44,685 nucleotides of DNA from an uncultured Clostridia bacterium (GTDB lineage Bacteria; Bacillota; Clostridia; Christensenellales; Aristaeellaceae): NCBI GenBank assembly GCA_945928315.1, contig CAMENN010000011.1, positions 1-44,685 on the forward strand. The letters run 5' to 3'. The notes beneath the pieces were generated by a model. It searched no databases, was not told where the DNA came from, and saw only the letters and a program-made list of their open reading frames with translations. A program made the position numbers and the translations under genes. Below, in pieces: positions 10,597-17,587 of this stretch (positions are counted from its first letter, which is position 1; each line of letters begins with the position of its first letter).

Positions 10597-12392
10597 CACT
10601 GCTCACCGCCTTTCGGGTCCTTCATGGCTGCTTCGTCGAAGTCGCCCGCGCCCTGCTGGCTGAGGGCGACCTCCTGATAGATCGGGTTGTTCCGCATGAG
10701 GTTTTCCGGCGTGTCAAAGCCGCTGACGCGGCCGTTGTCGAGCACCAGCACGCGGTCGGCATCCTCCACGGAGGAGATGCGCTGCGCGATGATGATCTTG
10801 GTCGTGCCGGGGATGTGCGTGCGCATCGCGGCGCGGATCTTCGCGTCCGTCGCGGTGTCCACGGCGGAGGTGGAGTCGTCGAGCACGAGCACCTTCGGCT
10901 GCTTGAGCAGCGCGCGGGCGATACACAGGCGCTGCTTCTGGCCGCCGGAGACGTTCGTTCCGCCGCGCTCGATGCGGGTGTTGTAGCCCTCGGGCATGCG
11001 CTCGATGAACTCGTCGGCGCAGGCGAGGCGGCAGGCTTCGCGGCACTGCGCCTCGGTGGCCTGCTCGTTGCCCCAGCGCAGGTTGTCGAGGATCGTGCCG
11101 GAGAAGAGGACGTTCTTTTGCAGCACGACGGAGACGGCGTCGCGCAGGGTGTCGAGGTCGTATTCGCGCACGTCGCAGCCGCCGACCTTCACGCAGCCGC
11201 CGGTCACGTCGTACAGGCGGGAGATGAGGCTGACCAGGCTCGACTTCGAGGAGCCGGTGCCGCCGATGATGCCGATGGTTTCACCGGATCGGATGTGCAG
11301 GTCGATATCCGAAAGCACGGGCTTTCCGTCCTTCCCGCCGTAGGAGAAGGAGACGTGCTCAAAGTCGATGGAGCCGTCGGCGACCTGCGTGCGCGCGTTT
11401 TCCGGCGCGGTGATGTCGGCCTGCTCATCGAGCACCTCCTCGATGCGCTGCATCGCGGCGGCGGACTGGGTGATCATGACGAACACCATGGAGAGCATCA
11501 TCAGGCTCATCAGGATGTTCATGACGTAGGAAAGCAGGCTCGTCAGCTCGCCCGTGGTCAGCCCGGTGCGCCCGACGATCATCTGCGCGCCGAACCAGCA
11601 GATGAGCAGGATGCAGGTATAGACGCTGCCCATCATGACCGGGTTGCTCAGGGACATGATGCGCTCGGCGGCGACGGAGTTGTCGTAGAGGTCGTCGGCG
11701 GCATGTTTGAATTTGTCGTTCTCGTGCTCCTCGCGCACGAACGCCTTGACCACGCGGATGGCGCCGACGTTCTCCTTGATGACGGCGTTGATGACGTCAT
11801 ACTTGCGGAACATCTGCTTAAAGTAGCGCATGGCCTTCGGGATGAGCACGACGATCATCACCAGCAGCACCGCCATGACGACCAGAAAGACCATGGAGAG
11901 CTTTGCGTTGATGGAGAGCGCCATGACCAGCGCGACGATGAGCGTCACAGGGGCGCGGGTGAACATCATGAGCATCATCTGGAAGGCGTTTTGCACGTTG
12001 CTCACGTCGGTAGTCATGCGGGTGACCAGGCCGGCGGTGGAGAAGCGGTCGATGTTGGAGAACGAGAACGTCTGGATGTTTTTGAACATGTCCTCGCGCA
12101 GGTTGCAGGCGAAGCCCGTGCTCGCGCGGGCGCTGTGCTGTCCGGCCTTGACGCCGCAGACGGCCGCCAGCAGCGCCATGACCAGCATCTGCGCGCCGAT
12201 GACCGCGACGCGGCGCATGTCGCCCACGGCGATGCCCTCGTCGATGATGGCGGCGGTCTTGTAGGGGATCAGGATTTCCAGGATGACGCACAGGATGGTG
12301 AACAGCGGGGAGAGCAGCGCGTCCTTTTTGTACTGGCGGATCTCCCCGGCCAGCCGAAGGCCGGTCATTCGTTTTTTCTCTTTTTGGCTCAT
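10596..12392 (-). CDS. ABC exporter half-transporter, degenerate-site subunit
   Basis: 598 aa, with six membrane helices (about 20-310) and an ATPase domain (about 350-585). Walker A is GGTGSSKSS, with Ser in place of a Gly, and Walker B reads VLVLDDSTSAVD, with Asp where the catalytic Glu should be. The signature VSGGQ is intact. Such asymmetry is established for heterodimeric exporters, where this subunit's own site binds ATP but hydrolyses it poorly. The start ATG (12392) has AAGGAGG upstream and overlaps the MarR stop codon by four bases (ATGA). The MarR gene in front suggests substrate-induced expression. Confidence 0.92.
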   Translation of the reverse strand: MSQKEKKRMTGLRLAGEIRQYKKDALLSPLFTILCVILEILIPYKTAAIIDEGIAVGDMRRVAVIGAQMLVMALLAAVCGVKAGQHSARASTGFACNLREDMFKNIQTFSFSNIDRFSTAGLVTRMTTDVSNVQNAFQMMLMMFTRAPVTLIVALVMALSINAKLSMVFLVVMAVLLVMIVVLIPKAMRYFKQMFRKYDVINAVIKENVGAIRVVKAFVREEHENDKFKHAADDLYDNSVAAERIMSLSNPVMMGSVYTCILLICWFGAQMIVGRTGLTTGELTSLLSYVMNILMSLMMLSMVFVMITQSAAAMQRIEEVLDEQADITAPENARTQVADGSIDFEHVSFSYGGKDGKPVLSDIDLHIRSGETIGIIGGTGSSKSSLVSLISRLYDVTGGCVKVGGCDVREYDLDTLRDAVSVVLQKNVLFSGTILDNLRWGNEQATEAQCREACRLACADEFIERMPEGYNTRIERGGTNVSGGQKQRLCIARALLKQPKVLVLDDSTSAVDTATDAKIRAAMRTHIPGTTKIIIAQRISSVEDADRVLVLDNGRVSGFDTPENLMRNNPIYQEVALSQQGAGDFDEAAMKDPKGGEQ

Positions 12393-12847
12393 AGGGTTCC
12401 TCCTTGACGGCGGCAGGCGCCGCGCTCCTCGGAAAGGATCGCGAACACCCGTCCCAGCAGATGAACGAACTGCCGGGCGTCCTCCTCGCCCAGCCGTTCC
12501 AGCAGATGTGCAAAGTCCCGTTCCGCGTCCCTTCGGCGGGCCAGGCAGAAGTCCTCTCCGGACGGCGTCAGGCGGACCACGACGCGCCGCCTGTCGCCGG
12601 GATCGGCGCAGCGGATGATCATTCCTTTCCTTTCGAGGCTGTTGAGCACCGCGGCGATGCGCGAGGTGGTCATGCCCAGCCCCCTGCTGATTTCCCCGGC
12701 CAGCAGCTGCCGCTTTTCCCCGGCCAGCAGCCGCAGCACGGCCATCTCCCCGCGCATGGTCTGGGAGAGCTCCTCGTGCGGCGGCTGACAGCGGTTTTTG
12801 TCCAGCGCGAGGAGCATCTCCTGCGCCAGAGCCGTGTAATTCGTCAT
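12389..12847 (-). CDS. MarR-family regulator of the ABC exporter operon
   Basis: 152 aa with a winged-helix domain: LLAGEKRQLLAGEISRGLGMTTSRIAAVLNSLERKGMI is split over residues of about 40-80, followed by the wing motif DPGDRRRVVVRLT. MarR proteins are dimeric repressors that release DNA on binding small aromatic or phenolic ligands. The start (12847) has AAAGGAGG at 5-nt spacing. It is first in a three-gene operon with overlapping stops and starts, and probably controls its own promoter (12878-12906). No clear palindromic operator is seen over that promoter. Confidence 0.9.
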   Translation of the reverse strand: MTNYTALAQEMLLALDKNRCQPPHEELSQTMRGEMAVLRLLAGEKRQLLAGEISRGLGMTTSRIAAVLNSLERKGMIIRCADPGDRRRVVVRLTPSGEDFCLARRRDAERDFAHLLERLGEEDARQFVHLLGRVFAILSEERGACRRQGGTL

Positions 12848-12877
12848 GTCTGCCTCCTTTTGCTAACACTGTGAGAA

Positions 12878-12906
12878 ATTATACGGGACGTGCACACCGC
12901 TGTCAA
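12878..12906 (-). promoter_or_regulatory. Consensus sigma-A promoter of the MarR-ABC operon
   Basis: Minus strand: TTGACA (12906-12901), 17-bp spacer, TATAAT (12883-12878). Both hexamers match consensus. Confidence 0.9.
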
Positions 12907-12959
12907 GCCCAAACAGACCAAAATTGCGCGCGGTCAGGGCGCAAAAACGCACAATATGC

Positions 12960-12988
12960 TTGACAGTCTTCAGACAATGTGCTATCAT
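12960..12988 (+). promoter_or_regulatory. Sigma-A promoter of the ABC-F gene
   Basis: TTGACA (12960-12965), 17-bp spacer, TATCAT (12983-12988). It is divergent from the MarR promoter 53 bp away. The spacer contains the small palindrome GTCT-TC-AGAC (12966-12975). The predicted transcript has a leader of about 215 nt before the ABC-F start. Confidence 0.85.
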
Positions 12989-13017
12989 TTCTCCAAATCG
13001 ACAGACGAGGTGAAGCG

Positions 13018-13035
13018 TTGACCATGCGCAAGTGA
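13018..13035 (+). CDS. Possible leader peptide (TTG- or ATG-started, ending Arg-Lys)
   Basis: GAGGTGA (13007-13013) is followed by the frame TTG-ACC-ATG-CGC-AAG-TGA. Translation from TTG 13018 gives MTMRK and from ATG 13024 gives MRK. It is the first translatable frame in the ABC-F leader, 128 nt before the terminator hairpin. Short leader peptides with basic residues control several ribosome-targeting resistance genes. That it is translated here is an inference. Confidence 0.35.
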   Translation: MTMRK

Positions 13036-13162
13036 TTTCGTTTTTGTGTGCACAGGCCCCGGCGATGCGCGGGGACGCCCTTCGGGCGTTGTTTGTGCTG
13101 CACGGAAAACGGAAGCGCTGCGCGTTCCCGCCCGGGCGGGCGTCTGTTTGCATGCGCATATT

Positions 13163-13198
13163 CCGTCTCCGGCAGCCGCCGGGGGCGGATTTTGTTTT
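13163..13198 (+). terminator. Intrinsic terminator (attenuator) in the ABC-F leader
   Basis: CCGTCTCCGGC (13163-13173), loop AGCC, GCCGGGGGCGG (13178-13188): an 11-bp stem with two G-U pairs, then ATTTTGTTTT. It ends 15 nt before the ABC-F start, so constitutive transcripts should stop before the gene. Upstream lie stems ACGCCC/GGGCGT and CCCGCC/GGCGGG that could rearrange; CCGCCC there can pair with GGGCGG of the terminator arm. Confidence 0.75.
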
Positions 13199-13212
13199 GC
13201 AAAGGAGCTTCT

Positions 13213-14745
13213 ATGCTGGAAATCAGAAACCTCTCTGTCTATCATGACAAGGACCTCACGCCGCTCATCTCGGACCTGAGCTTCACGCTGCGCGCAGGCG
13301 ACCGCGCCGCGCTCATCGGCGAGGAGGGCAACGGCAAATCGACGCTGCTGCGCCTGCTGGCCGGGCAGGACGTGCCCTACGTCACCTGCGAGGGGCAGGT
13401 GCTCGTCACCGGCGCGCGGGGCTACCTGCCCCAGGAGCTGCCCGCCTGCGAGCGGGAAAAGAGCGCCTACGAATATTTCGCGGACAGCCCCGTCTTCTTT
13501 GACCAGACGCCGCGCGAGCTGGCCGGTCTGGCGCGGGAGATGGGCCTGCCGCAGGACGTCTTTTACAGCGCACAGACGCTTTCGCGCTTCTCCGGCGGGG
13601 AGCGCGTCAAGCTGCAGATGGCGCGCATCCTGATGGAAAAGCCCGCGCTGCTGCTGCTCGACGAGCCGACCAACGACCTCGATCTCGCCTCCGTGCGCTG
13701 GCTTCAGGACTTCCTGTGCCGGTGCGGGATCCCGACCGTGTTCGTCTCCCACGACGAGGTGCTGCTCGGGCGCGCAGCGAATGTGATCATTCTGCTCGAG
13801 CGCCTGCGCAGGCGGCAGATGCCCCGCGCGAGCGTCTGGCGCACGGACTATGCGACGTTCGTGCGCACGCGGTCTTCGGGCATGGCGCATCAGGAGCAGG
13901 TCGCGCGCAAGGAGCGCGAGGAGTTCGACGCAAAGCTGCGCCGCTACGAGGACATCCGCCGCAAGGTGGAGCGCGACCAGAACGCCATCTCCCGGCAGGA
14001 CCCCGCCGGAGGACGGCTGCTCAAAAAGAAGATGCACGCGGTCATGTCCATGGGCCGGCGCTTTGAGCGCGAGCGGGATGGCCTGACCGAAATGCCCGAG
14101 AGCGAGGAGGCGATCTTCGCGAAGCTCACCTGCGAGGCCCAGCCCGCAGGCAAGGTGGTGATCGATGCGAGCCTGCCGCAGCTGTGCGCGGGCGGGCGCG
14201 TGCTCTGCCGGGACGTGCGATTGCAGGTGCGCGCCGGGGAAAAGGTGCTCATCACCGGCAGAAACGGCGTGGGCAAATCGACGCTGCTGCGCGCGCTGTG
14301 GGAGGGGCTGCGGGCGCGCGGCGACCTGCGCGTCTTCTACATGCCGCAGGACCCGTGCGACCTGCTCGACCTGACCCGCACGCCCGTGGAGCTGCTTTCC
14401 ATCACGGGGGAAAAGGAGGAGACGACCCGCAATCGCGTCGCGCTCGGCTCGATGAAGTTCACCCCGGAAGAGATGGAGCACCCGGCCGCCTCTCTCTCCG
14501 GCGGACAGAAGGCGAAGCTGATGTTCCTGATGATGGCGCAGCGCCAACCCGATGTGCTGCTGCTCGATGAGCCGACGCGCAACCTCTCGCCGCTGTCCGG
14601 GCCGGTGGTGCGCGCGCTGTTTGCGGACTATCCCGGCTGCATCGTCGCCGTCTCCCACGACAGGCTCTTCGCGCAGGCGGTGTTCAGCCGCGTGGTGGAG
14701 CTGGCGGAGGACGGCATACACGATTCGACAGATTTCGGCATTTGA
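13213..14745 (+). CDS. ABC-F ribosomal-protection-type ATPase
   Basis: 510 aa, with two ATPase domains and no membrane helices, as in ABC-F proteins that act on the ribosomal exit site. Domain 1 has EEGNGKSTLL, FSGGERVKL and LLLLDEPTNDLDL. A basic linker (about 215-310) follows. Domain 2 has GRNGVGKSTLL, LSGGQKAKL and LLLDEPTRNLSPLSG, then VSHDR. The DEPTRNLSPLS motif is typical of the Lsa/CplR-like resistance branch (lincosamides, pleuromutilins, streptogramins A). The start ATG 13213 has AAAGGAG at 6-nt spacing. It is monocistronic behind a leader with a possible uORF and terminator, as known for vmlR and lmo0919. The exact drug range cannot be read from sequence. Confidence 0.88.
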   Translation: MLEIRNLSVYHDKDLTPLISDLSFTLRAGDRAALIGEEGNGKSTLLRLLAGQDVPYVTCEGQVLVTGARGYLPQELPACEREKSAYEYFADSPVFFDQTPRELAGLAREMGLPQDVFYSAQTLSRFSGGERVKLQMARILMEKPALLLLDEPTNDLDLASVRWLQDFLCRCGIPTVFVSHDEVLLGRAANVIILLERLRRRQMPRASVWRTDYATFVRTRSSGMAHQEQVARKEREEFDAKLRRYEDIRRKVERDQNAISRQDPAGGRLLKKKMHAVMSMGRRFERERDGLTEMPESEEAIFAKLTCEAQPAGKVVIDASLPQLCAGGRVLCRDVRLQVRAGEKVLITGRNGVGKSTLLRALWEGLRARGDLRVFYMPQDPCDLLDLTRTPVELLSITGEKEETTRNRVALGSMKFTPEEMEHPAASLSGGQKAKLMFLMMAQRQPDVLLLDEPTRNLSPLSGPVVRALFADYPGCIVAVSHDRLFAQAVFSRVVELAEDGIHDSTDFGI

Positions 14746-14822
14746 GTGGTGCATAGACGGTTGAATACCGGCTATAATCGGGCAAAAATGGAGCATGAAT
14801 GGATGAAAATAGGAGTAAACGA

Positions 14823-14850
14823 TTGACAAGTGGATAAAAAAGGATAAAAT
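14823..14850 (+). promoter_or_regulatory. Sigma-A promoter of the MBL-fold gene
   Basis: TTGACA (14823-14828), 16-bp spacer, TAAAAT (14845-14850), about 75 bp before the chosen start. Confidence 0.7.
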
Positions 14851-14924
14851 GGATATGGTGATGTGGCGCGGCGCACAGGCGCTTGGGCCGCTCAATGACG
14901 AAGAAAAGGAGCGCGTACGGCAGT

Positions 14925-15716
14925 ATGAAGGACATTGGAGTCACCTATCTGGGAGGCAGCGGCTTCCTCGTTGCGCTGGGCGACATCGGCCTGCTCTTTG
15001 ACGCGAGCGAGCACGGGCAGGACCGGCGCGTGCTGCCGGACCGCGGGGATCTTTCCGCGTTCCGCAAGCTGTACGTCTTCGTCAGCCACGGGCATGACGA
15101 CCACTTCTCCGAGACGATCTACGGCCTGTGCGGGGAGAACGCGGTGTACATCGTGGGTGAGGACGTGCCCGAGCCGTACCGCGGCGTGCGCATGTCCCCG
15201 GGCGATGAGCAGGGCTTCGGCCCGGTCAGCGTGCGGGCGTTCGGCTCGACGGACGCGGGCGTCTCGTTCCTGGTGACGTGCGCGGGCATCACGCTGTTCC
15301 ACGCGGGCGATCTGAACCTGTGGCACTGGCGGGACGAGAGCTCGATCACGGAGATCGAGGAGGCGGAAAAGGCGTTTTACGCCTGTGTGGAGCCGATCCC
15401 CAAGCAGATCATCGACGTGGCGTTTTTCCCGGTCGATCCGCGGCAGGGGAGCATGTACGACGCGGGCGCGGGCTACTTTGTGATGACGGTGAAGCCGAAG
15501 ATTCTGATCCCGATGCACTTCCAGGGGCGCGCGGACGTGGCAGTGCGCTTTGCGGTGACGGGCGAGACGGCGAGCACGAAGGTGGTAGCGCTTGAGGAGC
15601 CGGGCGACCACATCGAGCTGCACATTCCGGACACGGACGAGACAGCGCCGGACAGGAGGCTGCGCGAGCTGCTGGCGGACGAGAGCTTCGGGGACACGCC
15701 GGAGGAGAAGGAATAA
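14925..15716 (+). CDS. MBL-fold metallohydrolase
   Basis: About 263 aa from ATG 14925 (MKDIGVTYLGGSGFLV), the usual family start. ATG 14895 or TTG 14883 would add 10-14 residues; AAAAGGAG lies 13 nt before 14925, slightly far. The metal motif HGHDDH is present (VFVSHGHDDHFSE), with later ligands in LFHAGDLNLWHW and PMHFQG, as in UlaG/YtnP-like MBL proteins. It is cytosolic and acts on an unknown phosphodiester, lactone or amide. It has its own promoter and ends at a shared bidirectional terminator. Confidence 0.85.
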   Translation: MKDIGVTYLGGSGFLVALGDIGLLFDASEHGQDRRVLPDRGDLSAFRKLYVFVSHGHDDHFSETIYGLCGENAVYIVGEDVPEPYRGVRMSPGDEQGFGPVSVRAFGSTDAGVSFLVTCAGITLFHAGDLNLWHWRDESSITEIEEAEKAFYACVEPIPKQIIDVAFFPVDPRQGSMYDAGAGYFVMTVKPKILIPMHFQGRADVAVRFAVTGETASTKVVALEEPGDHIELHIPDTDETAPDRRLRELLADESFGDTPEEKE

Positions 15717-15726
15717 CGCGCAAGGC

Positions 15727-15800
15727 AACGGGCCATAAGCACGAAGCGAGGAAGGAGTCTGGGGGACCTCTTCCTCGCTTCGCGCCTATGGCCCGTTTTT
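15727..15800. terminator. Bidirectional terminator; minimal member of the nested-hairpin repeat family
   Basis: Outer arms AACGGGCCATA (15727-15737) and TATGGCCCGTT (15787-15797) enclose CGAAGCGAGGAAG (15742-15754) and CTTCCTCGCTTCG (15770-15782). T-runs follow on the plus strand. It lies between the convergent MBL and sdaAA genes. The arm sequences are those that bound the larger repeats elsewhere. Confidence 0.85.
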
Positions 15801-15812
15801 CTCAGAGCGGCA

Positions 15813-16688
15813 TCACTGCTCCGACGTGCGGAGCATCTTCTTGCTGACCTTCTGTCCGAAGGGCGTGCCGGCGACGCCGCCCAGCCCCGTCTCGCGCAGG
15901 GATTCGTCCATCTTGTCGCCGACCTCGCGCATCGCCAGAATCACCTCGTCCGGCGGCACCGCCGAGCGGATGCCCGCCATCGCCATGTCCGCGCTCGTCA
16001 TCGCGATCATCGCGCCTGCCGCGTTGCGCTTGACGCACGGCACCTCCACCAGGCCCGCGATCGGGTCGCAGACCAGGCCCATCAGGCTCTTGAGCGCCAT
16101 CGCCGCCGCGTGGCAGACCGCCTGCGCATCGCCCCCGGCCAGATAGCACAGCGCCGCCGCGCCCATCGCGCTCGCCGTGCCGATCTCCGCCTGACAGCCG
16201 CCCGCCGCGCCCGCGATCGACGCCTTCTCCGCGATCACCTGCCCGACGGCGCCCGCGACGTACATCGCGCGCACCATCGTCTCGTCGTCCAGCCCCTCGC
16301 GCCGCTGATACGGCAGCAGCACCGCCGGGAGCACGCCACAGCTGCCCGCCGTCGGCGCAGCGACGATGCACTTCATGCAGGCGTTGCTCTCGCCCATCTC
16401 CAGCGCCTGCGCGATGACTTGCCCCGCGTAGTCCCCGCAGATGGTCCTGCCCCGGGCGACGTATGCGCGCATTTTCGCGCCGTCGCCGCCGACCATGCCG
16501 CTCTGCGAGCGCAGCGACGGGTCATAGCCCGCGCTCGAGCGCCGGATGGCCGCGTACAGCGCCCGCATGCGCGCCAGCGAGTCCTCGCGCGAGGCTCCGC
16601 GCTCCACGCAGTCGTCCGAGATGATGACCTCCACCAGGTCGCGCTCCCGCGCCGCGTCCATCAGCGCCTGCAGCGATTCAATCGCCAT
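15813..16688 (-). CDS. sdaAA: L-serine dehydratase, iron-sulfur alpha subunit
   Basis: 291 aa. Together with SdaAB it deaminates L-serine to pyruvate and ammonia using an oxygen-sensitive [4Fe-4S] cluster. Family motifs are clear: NACMKCIVAAPTAGSCGVLP, GAAGGCQAEIGTASAM and GLVCDPIAGLVEVPC, which together supply the cluster cysteines. The start is set at ATG 16688 because GGAGGAGG lies 6 nt upstream. The gene overlaps the end of sdaAB by 11 bp, so the subunits are translationally coupled. Confidence 0.95.
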   Translation of the reverse strand: MAIESLQALMDAARERDLVEVIISDDCVERGASREDSLARMRALYAAIRRSSAGYDPSLRSQSGMVGGDGAKMRAYVARGRTICGDYAGQVIAQALEMGESNACMKCIVAAPTAGSCGVLPAVLLPYQRREGLDDETMVRAMYVAGAVGQVIAEKASIAGAAGGCQAEIGTASAMGAAALCYLAGGDAQAVCHAAAMALKSLMGLVCDPIAGLVEVPCVKRNAAGAMIAMTSADMAMAGIRSAVPPDEVILAMREVGDKMDESLRETGLGGVAGTPFGQKVSKKMLRTSEQ

Positions 16689-17358
16689 CCGCATCCTCCT
16701 CCACATTCAAAAAGGTCACGCCGTTGATGCCCTCCACCCGCTTGAGCCAGTCGATGCCCGCCTGCGGCACGGCCTTGTCGATCTCGATGACCATGACCGC
16801 GTTGCCGCCGGGGTGATCGCGGTAAAGCTGGAGGGTGGCGATGTTCACGCCGTTGCTGGCGAGCATGCTGGCCACGTCGCTGACATGGCCGGGCTGATCG
16901 CGGTTTTGCACGATGAGCGTCGGCAGGTCGCCGGAGAAGCGCACGCGCAGGCCGTCGAGCTCGACGACCGTGATGCGCCCGCCGCCCAGCGAGGAGGCGA
17001 CGAGGCTCATCTGCCGCCCGCTCCTGCCGGTCAGCGAAAGGCGCGCGGTATTGGGATGCTCGCCGCGCAGGTTGGCGTTCTCGAAGCGGAAATCCATGCC
17101 CTTGTCGGCGGCGACGAAGAAGCTGCGGGCAATGCGCTCGTCGTCCGGCTGCATGCCCAGCAGGCCCGCGACGAGCGCGCGGTCGGTGCCGTGGCCGCGG
17201 CCGGTGGCGGCGAACGAGCCGGAGAGGGTGATGACGGCGCGGCGGGGCGTGCCCTCGCCGAGCAGGCGGCGGGCGATGCGGCCGATGCGCACGGCGCCCG
17301 CGGTATGCGAGCTGCTGGGGCCGACCATCACCGGGCCGAGAATATCGAACAGATTCAT
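16678..17358 (-). CDS. sdaAB: L-serine dehydratase, beta subunit
   Basis: 226 aa. The N-terminal domain has the family hallmark MNLFDILGPVMVGPSSSHT and a conserved GSFAATGRGHGTD segment. Residues of about 150-220 form an ACT domain (LIVQNRDQPGHVSDVASML), which in this family often senses serine. The start ATG 17358 follows GGAGGA at 7-nt spacing. It is first in the sdaAB-sdaAA operon, driven by the promoter at 17395-17423. Confidence 0.95.
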   Translation of the reverse strand: MNLFDILGPVMVGPSSSHTAGAVRIGRIARRLLGEGTPRRAVITLSGSFAATGRGHGTDRALVAGLLGMQPDDERIARSFFVAADKGMDFRFENANLRGEHPNTARLSLTGRSGRQMSLVASSLGGGRITVVELDGLRVRFSGDLPTLIVQNRDQPGHVSDVASMLASNGVNIATLQLYRDHPGGNAVMVIEIDKAVPQAGIDWLKRVEGINGVTFLNVEEDADGD

Positions 17359-17394
17359 GGGCTGATCCTCCGTATGGTGCGGATTCTGCATAAG

Positions 17395-17423
17395 ATCATA
17401 GCAGAAATATGCCCAACTTGCAA
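17395..17423 (-). promoter_or_regulatory. Sigma-A promoter of sdaAB-sdaAA
   Basis: Minus strand: TTGCAA (17423-17418), 17-bp spacer, TATGAT (17400-17395). Confidence 0.8.
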
Positions 17424-17505
17424 CCGGAACACAAAGGCCGGAACATGAAAAAGAAAAAGGGAAGGAAAAAAACGGAAAATGAACCGCGGACGCGGGAAAA
17501 ACACC

Positions 17506-17546
17506 AAAAGCGAAGAGGAGGGGGAAAATTCCCGCCGCCTCTTCGC
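17506..17546 (-). terminator. Terminator of the beta-galactoside operon
   Basis: Minus strand: GCGAAGAGG (17546-17538) pairs with CCTCTTCGC (17518-17510), with further GC pairing inside, followed by TTTTGGTGTTTTT. It lies about 40 nt after the lacZ stop. Confidence 0.75.
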
Positions 17547-17587
17547 CGTCAGGTCACGCCTGTTTTCCCGTTTTTTCCCGAATCACC

